Assembly (NCBI GenBank): GCA_021295655.1
Contig: JAGWBX010000006.1
Coordinates: forward strand, 1 to 58,226
Reading direction: 5' to 3'
DNA length: 58,226 nt
From: Candidatus Latescibacterota bacterium
Lineage (GTDB): Bacteria > Latescibacterota > UBA2968 > GCA-2709665
Shown here: positions 1-7,531 of the stretch, one piece after another
How the letters are laid out: each line of letters begins with the position of its first letter
Numbering within the stretch: the first letter of the stretch is position 1
The notes under the pieces: model-generated
The model's database searches: none
The model's input: only the letters and a program-made list of their open reading frames with translations
What the model was told of the DNA's origin: nothing
Program-made: the position numbers and the translations under genes

Positions 1-2
1 GC

Positions 3-725
3 GGCCTGTTGCGGGAGGACCGGGAGGCGCTGGATACGGAACTCAGGCCGGCGGACCTGTCGAAAGACGACAGCCCTCACAGCACCCTGGGAGAAGTCGC
101 GGCGGGTTTCTCGGCCTCCACGGCCAGGTCGCACGCGCTTCAGATGGGCAATGCCGCCGGCGCTTCATTCTCCGTGCAGGCCACGCGGCGGTTTGACCTC
201 ACCGGGGAGTCTTTGGACGATCGGTCCGTGGATGCCGTCTCCGGCGACTTCAGGACCTACGTGAAACTGCCGGGAGGAGGATTTGCGGCGCCCGTGGTGG
301 CGCTCAGGGCGAGCGCGGGCGCGGCGCGCGGACCGGACAGCGGGAGGGGCTACTTCAAAGTCGGTGGCATCGCGCGGCGCCTGTTTCCCGTGCGGGGCTA
401 CGAAAGCACGCAAAGATCCGGGCGGCGCGCCTGGGCCGCCTCGCTGGAGTTACGCCTGCCGGCCGCGCTGGTCAACCGCGCCGTCGGAACGCCGCTGCTG
501 CACTTCGACCGCGCTTTTCTCGCGCTCTTCGCCGATGCGGGCAACGCCTGGGGCCGGGATAACTCGCCGCCGGGCACGCCCGAACCGCTCCTGTCCGCCG
601 GCGCCGAGTTTATCTACGACTTCGGCATCCTCTACCTTCCATTCCGCTTCCTCGCCGGCGTGGGATACGGGTTCACAGACCCGAAAGGCGCCGTTCCCTA
701 CCTCCGCCTTGGGACTTCGTTCTGA
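3..725 (+). CDS. outer-membrane beta-barrel protein, C-terminal part (5' end outside window)
   Basis: The frame is open to the window edge, so this is the 3' end of a longer gene; the first possible start inside (TTG at 9) has no ribosome-binding site. The last 240 residues alternate polar and aromatic/hydrophobic positions as in barrel strands (for example FLALFADAGNAWG and FRFLAGVGYGF) and the chain ends in Phe, the usual outer-membrane-protein terminus. The FPVRGYES segment followed by strands resembles the C-terminal barrel of BamA/TamA-type surface antigens, and also the barrel found at the end of TolB-like PD40 proteins. Which of the two it is depends on the missing N-terminus. The barrel assignment is fairly safe; the specific function is unknown. 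Confidence 0.65.
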   Translation, partial: GLLREDREALDTELRPADLSKDDSPHSTLGEVAAGFSASTARSHALQMGNAAGASFSVQATRRFDLTGESLDDRSVDAVSGDFRTYVKLPGGGFAAPVVALRASAGAARGPDSGRGYFKVGGIARRLFPVRGYESTQRSGRRAWAASLELRLPAALVNRAVGTPLLHFDRAFLALFADAGNAWGRDNSPPGTPEPLLSAGAEFIYDFGILYLPFRFLAGVGYGFTDPKGAVPYLRLGTSF

Positions 726-778
726 CCAGGCGGCAGAAAATTCGCAGGCCAGTCACGTTGAAGCCTGCGCGCATAACG

Positions 779-807
779 AAGCCCCGAGGATTCTTATCTC
801 GGGGCTT
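779..807. terminator. hairpin terminator between converging reading frames
   Basis: A 10-bp stem (AAGCCCCGAG with CTCGGGGCTT) encloses a 9-base loop, 54 bases after the barrel gene stop. The U-run is weak on both sides. It can serve the barrel gene on the plus strand and the remnant at 851-1093 on the minus strand. Confidence 0.55.
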
Positions 808-850
808 GTCGTATCGGTGCTTGGCGAGCGCTTCTCATTTCCGGCGTACC

Positions 851-1093
851 CTATTCGATCCACATCATTCCCACCCTGCCGGCGTAACGCCACCCCTCGA
901 CCGACCTCTCCACGTAAGCCAGCCCTCCTGTGTACTCGATCCGGAGTTCGACGATGGCCTTTGAAAGATCTCGATTAAACACGATCCTCCGGACGTAGGG
1001 GTCCCTGTGTGAGCAGATGACTTCAAGAGGTACTCCTGAGCAAGGTGATTTTCCGAAGGGGCTGATACTGACTCTAACGTACCTTACGCGGCG
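851..1093 (-). pseudogene. possible decayed gene fragment without a start codon
   Basis: On the minus strand an 80-codon open frame ends in TAG at 851-853 and is preceded by an in-frame stop at 1094-1096. It has no ATG, GTG or TTG near its beginning. The predicted chain looks protein-like, with regular hydrophobic spacing and segments such as DPYVRRIVFNRDLSKAIVEL and VERSVEGWRYAGRVGMMWIE. This suggests the C-terminal remnant of a larger gene. I do not recognise the family. A chance open frame in GC-rich DNA is the alternative. Confidence 0.25.
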
Positions 1094-1116
1094 TCACAAA
1101 TGACAATTGACAGAAG

Positions 1117-1146
1117 TTGACATTTTTTGTATCGTATTCATATATA
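1117..1146 (+). promoter_or_regulatory. promoter of the toxin-antitoxin pair
   Basis: TTGACA at 1117-1122 is followed after 18 bases by TATATA at 1141-1146. A second TTGACA lies at 1107-1112, inside the imperfect palindrome TGACAATTGACA (1101-1112). That palindrome is a plausible operator for the HTH antitoxin, as such modules are normally autoregulated; this is inference. Confidence 0.55.
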
Positions 1147-1175
1147 GGGTGAATAAGACATAAGGTGATTGATAC

Positions 1176-1475
1176 TTGGAAATTGCATTCAGGACGAATA
1201 GGCTTCGCAGGAACTACGAAGCGTCAGATGGAGCTGTTCGAGATTGGGGGGCGGAGGTCGGGCGAAAGTATATCACACGCATCAATGCGCTCTATGCCGT
1301 CAAGAACCTCCAAGAGGTATACAGCATCCGGTCGATGCGTTTACACCCCTTGAAGGGATCAAAGAGAGGGGAGTTGTCGATCAGTCTCACAGGCAAGTGG
1401 CGTCTCATCGTGACGAAGGGTGAATCGGAGGAATGCATAACGATAAGCGAGGTGAGCAACCACTATGACGACTAG
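1176..1475 (+). CDS. higB: HigB/RelE-family toxin
   Basis: A 99-residue protein of the usual HigB length, a ribosome-dependent mRNA endonuclease family. It begins like family members (MEIAFRTNRLRRNYE), has the central RSMRLHPLKGSKRGELSISL segment typical of plasmid-maintenance killer proteins, and ends with ISEVSNHYDD. The TTG at 1176 is chosen because AAGGTG lies 8 bases upstream; the earlier GTG at 1165 is in another frame. The gene overlaps the downstream antitoxin by 11 bases, the usual toxin-first higBA order. The family call is strong; toxicity is inferred. Confidence 0.85.
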   Translation: MEIAFRTNRLRRNYEASDGAVRDWGAEVGRKYITRINALYAVKNLQEVYSIRSMRLHPLKGSKRGELSISLTGKWRLIVTKGESEECITISEVSNHYDD

Positions 1476-2568
1476 GCAACCGCGCGCGTTTTCGGACTTG
1501 CCGATTCCTCCCGGCGAAGTTCTGGCGGAGGAGATCGAAGCTCGCCAGATGACCCAGAGGGAGCTCGCCGCCAGGCTCGGCAGGCCCACGCAGGCGATCA
1601 ACGAGATCATCAAGGCGAAGAAGGCCATCACGCCGGATACGGCCATTGGCCTGGAGAAGGCGCTCGGAATCTACGCGCAGTTCTGGGTCAACCTTGAGTC
1701 GGACTATCGTATGACCCTGGCGCGGAACCGCGAGAGGGACACCCTCGCCGCCAGTGTGGAATGGCTGAACCACTACCCGATCAGAGACATGATGAAGCGA
1801 GGCTGGATTCAGGCCGGGCGGGATCGGCTGAGCAAATTAGAGGCATTGCTGAGCTTCCTGGGCGTAGCTTCGGCTGAGCCGCGCGCGTACCAGCAGGCAG
1901 TCGGGTTCCGGATGACCGAGGCGGCGCAAAATCGGATTTCGCCTGGTGCTTTGGCTGTCTGGCTCCGCAAGGGAGAGCTTGATGCATTGGAAGCATCAAC
2001 GCGCAAATACGACGAACGCGTCTTCAAGAGGGCGCTCGACCGCATCCGGCAAATGACGGAGCTCCCGCCCAGCGCGTTCATTCCCGCGATGTCGAGGCTT
2101 TGCGCAGACGCAGGCGTCGTGTTTTGCATGGTACAGGAGCTCCCAAAAAGCGGGGCCAATGGCGCCACGCGTTGGCTCTCCGGCCGCAAGGCATTGATTC
2201 AGATGAGCAACAGGAACAAGTGGGCCGACGTCTTCTGGTTTACGTTTTTCCATGAGGCGTGCCACGTGCTCAAGCACCGAACGCACCGCCGGATCGTCAT
2301 CGATGGGATCGGTGAGGATCCGGAGATGGTAGAAATCGAGGCAGAGGCCAACCGGTTTGCAAGGGATTTCCTGATCCCGCCAGGGGCGTGGCGTGATTTC
2401 TGCGATGCGGACGACTTCGCAGCAGGCTCCATAACAGCGTTCGCGCGGTCGGCGCGTATCGCCCCGTTTATTGTCGTCGGACGGCTACAGAGGGAAGAGA
2501 AGATTGGCTACAACCGGCTTGCCCATCTGAAAGTGCGCTACGAATGGGTCGCCGACTCCGGTAAGTAA
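1465..2568 (+). CDS. higA: HigA-type antitoxin fused to an ImmA/IrrE-like metallopeptidase domain
   Basis: A 367-residue protein, over three times the length of a plain HigA. Residues about 8-75 are an XRE-type HTH of the HigA subfamily (PPGEVLAEEIEARQMTQREL, then KALGIYAQFWVNLESDYR). The C-terminal half carries a zinc-peptidase signature FFHEACHVLKH (HExxH at residues 263-267) and a downstream EAEANRFARDFLIP helix that would supply the third ligand, as in ImmA/IrrE (DUF955). Family knowledge: HigA represses its operon and neutralises HigB, while ImmA/IrrE domains cleave or sense HTH repressors. Joining both in one chain suggests an antitoxin that could be inactivated by its own peptidase domain, which is inference. 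Confidence 0.85.
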   Translation: MTTRQPRAFSDLPIPPGEVLAEEIEARQMTQRELAARLGRPTQAINEIIKAKKAITPDTAIGLEKALGIYAQFWVNLESDYRMTLARNRERDTLAASVEWLNHYPIRDMMKRGWIQAGRDRLSKLEALLSFLGVASAEPRAYQQAVGFRMTEAAQNRISPGALAVWLRKGELDALEASTRKYDERVFKRALDRIRQMTELPPSAFIPAMSRLCADAGVVFCMVQELPKSGANGATRWLSGRKALIQMSNRNKWADVFWFTFFHEACHVLKHRTHRRIVIDGIGEDPEMVEIEAEANRFARDFLIPPGAWRDFCDADDFAAGSITAFARSARIAPFIVVGRLQREEKIGYNRLAHLKVRYEWVADSGK

Positions 2569-2647
2569 ATCACGCTTGTTCATACCGATGGCCGGCAAAG
2601 ACCTCTCCAGGTAGCAGTCGGCGCAGCGGACCGGCTCGGCTTCTGCG

Positions 2648-2668
2648 ACTCCCCCTCAAGGGGGGAGT
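2648..2668. terminator. GC-rich hairpin after the antitoxin gene
   Basis: An 8-bp perfect stem (ACTCCCCC / GGGGGAGT, loop TCAAG) lies 80 bases after the antitoxin stop. It has no T-run, so it is a weak intrinsic terminator at best. The stretch 2669-2942 that follows holds no convincing gene. A short minus-strand frame at 2707-2895 looks partly protein-like but has no recognisable start context. Confidence 0.35.
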
Positions 2669-2885
2669 GATCGGACCGTCAAACGGGTTCGCGCGTTTAC
2701 TTTCACCTATCTGATTTCGGGGGAACAACCCAAAGCCGCGATAGGGATACCAATAATCGAATCTCCAACTTCTACGCTACCATTATTGAAACCCCCCAAC
2801 CAGCTGTCGTCCGGGATTCTTTTTTGTCCCTGGCGGAAGTTTAGGGTATATTTATCGCTTCCGGATTCGGCAGGCCTGCACCGAC

Positions 2886-2933
2886 CCTTCGACACCCTTC
2901 GACAGGCTCAGGGCAAGTGCTCAGGGAGCGGTG
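2886..2933. repeat. copy of a dispersed TTCGACAGGCTCAGG-type element
   Basis: The segment reads ACCCTTCGACACCCTTCGACAGG followed by CTCAGGGCAAGTGCTCAGGG, with short internal repetition of CCCTTCGACA and CTCAGGG. A related but inverted sequence (CTTGAGCCTGTTGAAGG) lies at the end of dnaA near 37950. Similar palindromic words occur between genes in many unrelated bacterial genomes. Confidence 0.4.
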
Positions 2934-2942
2934 CAGAATTCG

Positions 2943-3285
2943 GACGCATTTCCGGGATGATTTCGCAGCGGGAGCTTTTCTTCTGTCTCCTTTCCGGGAG
3001 AGGGACAGCGACGTGGGCAGACAGGAATGTCTGCCCCACCTTCACACCGGCTTCCTTGAGAGCGTGAGCGCACGTGTGATGGAGGCGTTTCCTGGATGGT
3101 CTCGCGACGGGAGTTCTTCTTCTGTCTCATTTCACGGAGAAGGATAGCGTCGCGGGCAGACAGGAATGTCTGCCCCACCTTCACACCGGCTTTCTCAGAG
3201 TGTGCGCGCAAGCAGGCAGACAGGCGCTGCAGGCAGGCCCCACCTTCACACCGGCTTCCTTAGTGTGTGAGTACACGTGTGCCGG
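2943..3285. repeat. tandem array of about 2.5 copies of a 142-bp unit with a REP-like hairpin
   Basis: Copy 1 (about 2943-3084) and copy 2 (about 3085-3202) align along their length with a period near 142. A shortened third copy (about 3203-3285) retains CCCCACCTTCACACCGGCTT and the CACGTGTG tail. Copies 1 and 2 contain the inverted repeat GGGCAGACA-ggaa-TGTCTGCCC (3015-3036 and 3154-3175); copy 3 keeps only a degenerate version. The array fills the space up to the ATP sulfurylase gene. Translations of this unit are often annotated as hypothetical proteins; it behaves as a structural repeat, not as coding DNA. Confidence 0.8.
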
Positions 3286-3342
3286 ATGCCAGGGCTGATT
3301 GATGACCGTGGATCACCAACGATCTGGAGGATCGATTCACCC

Positions 3343-4602
3343 ATGTCCGATTTGATACCGCCTCATGGCGGCTTGTCCTCGCCGGTGTGCCGGATGGTTC
3401 CGGACAACGCGCAGGACGATTTTCGCGAGAATGCATCGAAGCTGGCCCGCGTTCCGGTAAGCGACGCCGATCTGTCCACGGTGTACCGTTTTGGTGACGG
3501 CGGGCTGAGCCCGCTTACCGGCCCGATGGATTCGGAGACGTACCACAGGGTACTCGACAGAAGTGTCATTGACTTCAACGGGAAGTCGTACGCCTGGACC
3601 ATTCCGCTGGCGCTCCCGGTTTCGACCGACCTGGCCGGGCAACTCGAGGTGGGGCAGACGGCTGCCCTCGTGCGTCAGGACGGCGGAATTGTGGGCAGCC
3701 TTGATATCAGCGACGTTTTCCCCTGGGACAAGCAGGCGTATCTCAAAAGCGTCTACCTGACGGAGCGGACCGACCATCCCGGCGCGGACATGGTGCTGGA
3801 AGGAGACGCCGGCAAGACCCACCTCCTGGGCGGGAAAATCAGCGTCTTGCCGCAACCCGAGCACCCCGCGTTCGGCGGATACATGCACACGCCCGCGGAG
3901 GTCCGTCGGCTGCTGTCCGAAACGGGCTGGCAACGGGTGGTTGCGTTTCAGACCCGGAACCCGCTGCATCGCGCGCACGAATACGCCCTGGTCTACGGCC
4001 TGGAAGCGCTGATCCGGCAGGGGTTGAACGCGGGGGCCTGTCTGAATCCTCTGGTGGGAGAGACCAAGTCGGACGACGTCAACGCGGAAATCCGGATGCG
4101 GACCTACGAGGCGCTGATACAGTCCCGGGGGCTGGGTGAGGGGGACAGCGATGCGGGATTATGGGGACCCAGAGGCGAGGCCGTGCCGGACCGGGTGATG
4201 CTCATCGGCCTGGATATCAAGATGTTCTACGCCGGCCCCAAAGAGGCCGTGATGCACGCGATATACCGCCAGAACTTCGGCTTTACCGACATCATCATCG
4301 GACGCAAACACGCGGATGCGCCCTATCACGACGGCAGCCCGATCTGGGGAGATTTCGACGCGCAGGAGGTGTTCAACCAACTCGAAGGAAACCTTGGGAT
4401 CCGCCCCCTGAACGTGGGTTTTGCGGCGTTCTACGAATCGCTGGGGCGGGTGGACCTGATGGAGAACCATCTCGACGAGAAGCCCGTGTTCATTTCGGGA
4501 AAACAGGTGCGTGAGATGCTGCTGAACGGGGAGGCGGTGGATCCGCGGATCATGCGGCCCGGCACCTCCCGGATTCTGAGCGAGGCGATGGCGGGAACGT
4601 GA
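3343..4602 (+). CDS. sat: sulfate adenylyltransferase (ATP sulfurylase)
   Basis: A 419-residue single-chain ATP sulfurylase, which makes adenylyl sulfate (APS) from ATP and sulfate (or the reverse). The active-site motif [14 protein letters not shown] is intact, followed by [13 protein letters not shown]. The later GRDH-type motif reads [25 protein letters not shown], a variant of the usual GRDHAG loop. The start at 3343 gives [10 protein letters not shown] and has GGAGG 12 bases upstream; frames opening earlier (3277) run into the repeat array. No APS kinase, APS reductase or sulfite reductase gene lies nearby, so the window does not show whether it works in assimilation or in dissimilatory sulfur metabolism. 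Confidence 0.93.
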   Translation: MSDLIPPHGGLSSPVCRMVPDNAQDDFRENASKLARVPVSDADLSTVYRFGDGGLSPLTGPMDSETYHRVLDRSVIDFNGKSYAWTIPLALPVSTDLAGQLEVGQTAALVRQDGGIVGSLDISDVFPWDKQAYLKSVYLTERTDHPGADMVLEGDAGKTHLLGGKISVLPQPEHPAFGGYMHTPAEVRRLLSETGWQRVVAFQTRNPLHRAHEYALVYGLEALIRQGLNAGACLNPLVGETKSDDVNAEIRMRTYEALIQSRGLGEGDSDAGLWGPRGEAVPDRVMLIGLDIKMFYAGPKEAVMHAIYRQNFGFTDIIIGRKHADAPYHDGSPIWGDFDAQEVFNQLEGNLGIRPLNVGFAAFYESLGRVDLMENHLDEKPVFISGKQVREMLLNGEAVDPRIMRPGTSRILSEAMAGT

Positions 4603-4668
4603 GGACCGGCGGAAGCCTCCGCGTCCTTGCACACGGTTCGTGGCGACGTTGAATTTCGGGGAATGCCC

Positions 4669-4697
4669 TTGACAACGAGGGGCGTATAGGATAAATT
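4669..4697 (+). promoter_or_regulatory. promoter for clpP
   Basis: TTGACA (4669-4674), a 17-base spacer, then TAAATT (4692-4697), 70 bases upstream of the chosen clpP start. The sat stop lies 67 bases before it, so clpP appears to have its own transcription start. Confidence 0.55.
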
Positions 4698-4766
4698 GAG
4701 CGGGCGTTGGAAGCTGGCAAACCGGTCGTATTTTCAGGCGTTTATTCGTGGGAAGAAGGGGATGCG

Positions 4767-5390
4767 ATGTACGAGTTCCTGTTGAACGAAGATCCGGACG
4801 AGGAAGACGAGGAGGAGGAAAAGCAGCAGGGGGGTCAGGGCGGCGAGTACATCGTCAGAAGCCTGATCAGGGCTCGCACCATCCTGATCTCCGATCCGAT
4901 CGACCACAAGCTCACAACGCGGGTGATCGCCCAGTTGCTGCTGATGGACAGCGACGATCCGGAAAAGCCGATCACAATACTGATCAACTCGCCGGGGGGC
5001 AGCGCGGACGACGGCTTCGCCATCTACGATATGATTCGCTTCATCCGGCCGCCGGTGAGGATTGTAAGCGTCGGGTTGTCCGCCAGCGCGGCCACGGTGA
5101 TCATGCTGGCCGCTGACAAAGGCAGCCGGTTCGCGTTGCCAAACGCTCGAATCATGATCCATCAGCCGTCAATGCGGTACATGGGGGTTGCGGAAGACGT
5201 AAAGCGCACCGCGGAACAGATACTCAAGCTCCGGCAGCGCATCAACGAACTGTATGCCCAGGAGACCGGGCAGGCTCTGGAAAAGGTGGTTGAAGATACG
5301 GACCGTGACTACTGGATGTCCGCACAGGAAGCGGTGGAATACGGACTGATCAACAGGGTGGTCACGCATTTCAACGACCTTGACGCGTAG
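4767..5390 (+). CDS. clpP: ClpP-family serine protease with an acidic N-terminal extension
   Basis: A 207-residue ClpP, the proteolytic chamber subunit that works with AAA+ unfoldases such as ClpX or ClpA. The catalytic triad is complete: Ser107 in VGLSASAATVIML, His132 in MIHQPS and Asp181 in DTDRDYWMSAQEA. The region that should form the axial gate is preceded by a strongly acidic stretch (NEDPDEEDEEEEKQQGGQ), not the short hydrophobic N-terminus of classical ClpP. ATG 4767 follows a GAAGGGGAT purine run; an in-frame TTG at 4707 would add 20 residues. No clpX or tig is adjacent. The serine context SAS, instead of AAS, suggests a divergent ClpP paralogue. Confidence 0.88.
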   Translation: MYEFLLNEDPDEEDEEEEKQQGGQGGEYIVRSLIRARTILISDPIDHKLTTRVIAQLLLMDSDDPEKPITILINSPGGSADDGFAIYDMIRFIRPPVRIVSVGLSASAATVIMLAADKGSRFALPNARIMIHQPSMRYMGVAEDVKRTAEQILKLRQRINELYAQETGQALEKVVEDTDRDYWMSAQEAVEYGLINRVVTHFNDLDA

Positions 5391-5413
5391 TGACGCGATC
5401 GTTTTGCAATTCG

Positions 5414-5448
5414 GCAGGGGCACGGCACGTCGTGCCCCTGCTTTGTTT
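5414..5448 (+). terminator. intrinsic terminator after clpP
   Basis: An 11-bp perfect stem (GCAGGGGCACG / CGTGCCCCTGC, 5414-5441) followed by TTTGTTT. A second hairpin (GGCCGCG-cca-CGCGGCC, 5456-5472) lies between it and hemE and has no T-run. Confidence 0.85.
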
Positions 5449-5499
5449 GGTTGGGGGCCGCGCCACGCGGCCCTGCCCTGTTAAAACAGAGAATCCGCA

Positions 5500-6531
5500 A
5501 TGTCCCGAGCCGACCGCTTTCTGAAAGCCTGCCGCCGCGAGACGGTTGACGTCACGCCTGTGTGGCTGATGCGCCAGGCGGGCCGGTACATGCCCGCATA
5601 CCGGAGGTTGAAGGAAAGATACGCCTTTCTGGACATGGTGAAGACGCCGGATATCGCCACCGAAATCACCTTGCAACCCGTAGATGCGTTCAACGTGGAT
5701 GCGGCCATTGTCTTTCAGGATATTCTGCCCATCCTGGAGCCGATGGGCCTGAAGCTGGAGTACGTCGGCGGTTCGGGCCCCGTGATTCACAACCCCGTTC
5801 GGACGCCGGCCGACGTGGAATGCCTCGCCGTTCATCCCGCGGTCGAAGCCATGGACTTCGCCACGGCGGCCATCCGGCAGGTCCGGCGCGCGCTGGACGG
5901 CAGCGTTCCGCTGATCGGGTTTTCCGGGGCGCCGTTTACCCTCGTCTGTTACGCGGTGGAGGGCGGGGCTTCACGCGACTATCGGCATGCCAAGAGCCTG
6001 ATGTACGGACAACCGGAGACCTGGCGGCGGCTGATGGAAAAAATGTCGATGGCGGTGGGGGACTATCTCCAGGCCCAGGCGGCCGCGGGAGCCCAGGCGC
6101 TGCAATTGTTCGACAGTTGGGCCGGCGCGCTGAGCCCCGCTGATTACGAAGCGTACGTTCTGCCGCATACCCGCCATGCGATCGAGATGGTCACGAACAC
6201 GTGCGACGTTCCGTTGATCCATTTTGGAACGGGTACGTCCGGTATGCTGCCGCTCTTAAAGCGCGCGGGCGGCCACGTGATCGGCGTGGACTGGCGAATA
6301 GAACTCGACGAGGCCTGGAATCGGCTGGGCGCGGAGGTGGCGGTACAGGGGAACCTGGACCCGACGGTGCTGTTTGCGCCCGTCCCGGTGATCGAGAGCC
6401 AGGCCGCCCGGATCCTGGACAGCGTCCGCGGGCGGCCAGGACACATCTTCAATCTCGGCCACGGCATCCTCCAGCACACGCCGGTCGAGCACGTGTCCGC
6501 GCTGGTCGATTTCGTACACGGGTATGGATAG
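5500..6531 (+). CDS. hemE: uroporphyrinogen decarboxylase
   Basis: A 343-residue HemE of normal length, converting uroporphyrinogen III to coproporphyrinogen III in the cytoplasm. The N-terminal signature TPVWLMRQAGRYMPAYR contains the substrate-contacting Arg residues. Later family segments include GFSGAPFTLVCYAVEGG, LFDSWAGALSP and FNLGHGILQHTPVEHV. It is the first gene of a compact hemE-hemH-hemY group; hemH starts 6 bases after the hemE stop. The ATG at 5500 is chosen by homologous length, and the upstream sequence lacks a clear Shine-Dalgarno. Confidence 0.95.
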   Translation: MSRADRFLKACRRETVDVTPVWLMRQAGRYMPAYRRLKERYAFLDMVKTPDIATEITLQPVDAFNVDAAIVFQDILPILEPMGLKLEYVGGSGPVIHNPVRTPADVECLAVHPAVEAMDFATAAIRQVRRALDGSVPLIGFSGAPFTLVCYAVEGGASRDYRHAKSLMYGQPETWRRLMEKMSMAVGDYLQAQAAAGAQALQLFDSWAGALSPADYEAYVLPHTRHAIEMVTNTCDVPLIHFGTGTSGMLPLLKRAGGHVIGVDWRIELDEAWNRLGAEVAVQGNLDPTVLFAPVPVIESQAARILDSVRGRPGHIFNLGHGILQHTPVEHVSALVDFVHGYG

Positions 6532-6537
6532 GTGGAC

Positions 6538-7455
6538 ATGGTGAAGAAGGCCGTGTTAATGCTCGCCTACGGCAGTCCTGATTGCCTGGACGACATGGAA
6601 GCGTACCTGAACGATATCCGGGGCGGACGTCCGATGTCCCGGGAATTCGTGACGGAATTCAAGCACCGGTACGCGCAGATCGGCGGCAGGTCCCCGCTTG
6701 GCGAGAACACGTTTGAACAGGCGGCATGTGCGCAGCGCGTCTTGAGGGCTCGCGGGCATGACGTGCGGGTGTACGTGGGCATGCGGCACTGGTCTCCCTG
6801 GATCAGGGAAACGGTCGTCCGGATGACCGGTGATGGCGTGGAAGAGGCGGTTGCCATTGTCATGGCCCCGCACTACTCCAGTCTGAGCATTGGAAGGTAC
6901 CGGGAGGCGGTCGATGAATCCGCGAAAACGGCAGGTGGGCGGATTCGGTTCTCGTTCGTGGATTCCTGGTGGCGGCAACCGGCGTTGCTCAAGGCGCAGG
7001 AAGCCCACGTTCGCGCTGGCCTGGCGTCGTTCTCCGGGGATGATCGCAAAGCGGTGAAGATCGTCTTTACGGCGCACAGCCTGCCGGAACGCCTCCTGAA
7101 GATGGGCGATCCCTACGACAGCGAACTGAAGGGCAACGCGAACGCAATAGCGCAACGCCTGGGAACCGTGGACTGGATGTTCTCCTATCAGAGCGCCGCT
7201 CACACGGGCGAGCCGTGGCTGGGTCCTCAGATCGAAGACGTGATCCCGGATCTGGCCGATAAAGGATATCGGCACGTGCTTGTGGCGCCCATAGGGTTCG
7301 TATGCGACCACGTGGAGATTCTGTACGATATCGATATCGGACTTCAGGAGATCGCCAGGTCGCGGGGGGTGGACGTGAGACGCATCGCGTCCATGAACTG
7401 CGACGCAACGTTCATCGAAGCGGTGGTGGATGCGGTGGAAGACAGACTGAATTAG
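6538..7455 (+). CDS. hemH: ferrochelatase
   Basis: A 305-residue HemH that inserts Fe(II) into protoporphyrin or coproporphyrin. Typical segments are MLAYGSP at the N-terminus, [18 protein letters not shown] with the catalytic His, YQSA in place of the usual FQSR, and [16 protein letters not shown] with the second active-site acidic cluster. ATG 6538 follows GGTGG; an in-frame GTG at 6532 sits directly after the hemE stop and is the alternative. It is almost certainly translated together with hemE. Length and motifs fit the family well; which porphyrin it metallates cannot be told from the sequence alone. Confidence 0.93.
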   Translation: MVKKAVLMLAYGSPDCLDDMEAYLNDIRGGRPMSREFVTEFKHRYAQIGGRSPLGENTFEQAACAQRVLRARGHDVRVYVGMRHWSPWIRETVVRMTGDGVEEAVAIVMAPHYSSLSIGRYREAVDESAKTAGGRIRFSFVDSWWRQPALLKAQEAHVRAGLASFSGDDRKAVKIVFTAHSLPERLLKMGDPYDSELKGNANAIAQRLGTVDWMFSYQSAAHTGEPWLGPQIEDVIPDLADKGYRHVLVAPIGFVCDHVEILYDIDIGLQEIARSRGVDVRRIASMNCDATFIEAVVDAVEDRLN

Positions 7456-7469
7456 CGTTCTGTCCCGGG

Positions 7470-7527
7470 ACGCCCCGTTTCAGGGGTTTTCGTCGCGTCG
7501 CCGGGTTGCTGTTTTTTTTATTGGGGT
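7470..7527 (+). repeat. dispersed repeat R1, copy 1
   Basis: A 58-base element beginning ACGCCCCGTTTCAGGGG and ending TTATTGGGGT, four bases before the hemY start codon. The other clear copies are at 20250-20325 (minus) and 30556-30631 (plus); two degenerate copies lie near 38075 and 48335. The CCCC/GGGG arms form a small hairpin, and the terminal GGGG serves as the Shine-Dalgarno for hemY. Confidence 0.8.
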
Positions 7528-7531
7528 CAAC

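Noticed and set aside
2921..3211. Minus-strand open frame of 96 codons in the repeat array
   Set aside because: Its translation repeats itself with the 142-bp period and simply reflects the palindromic repeat unit.
2943..3285. CRISPR array
   Set aside because: Units are about 142 bases and similar along their whole length with no unique spacers, and no cas genes are near.
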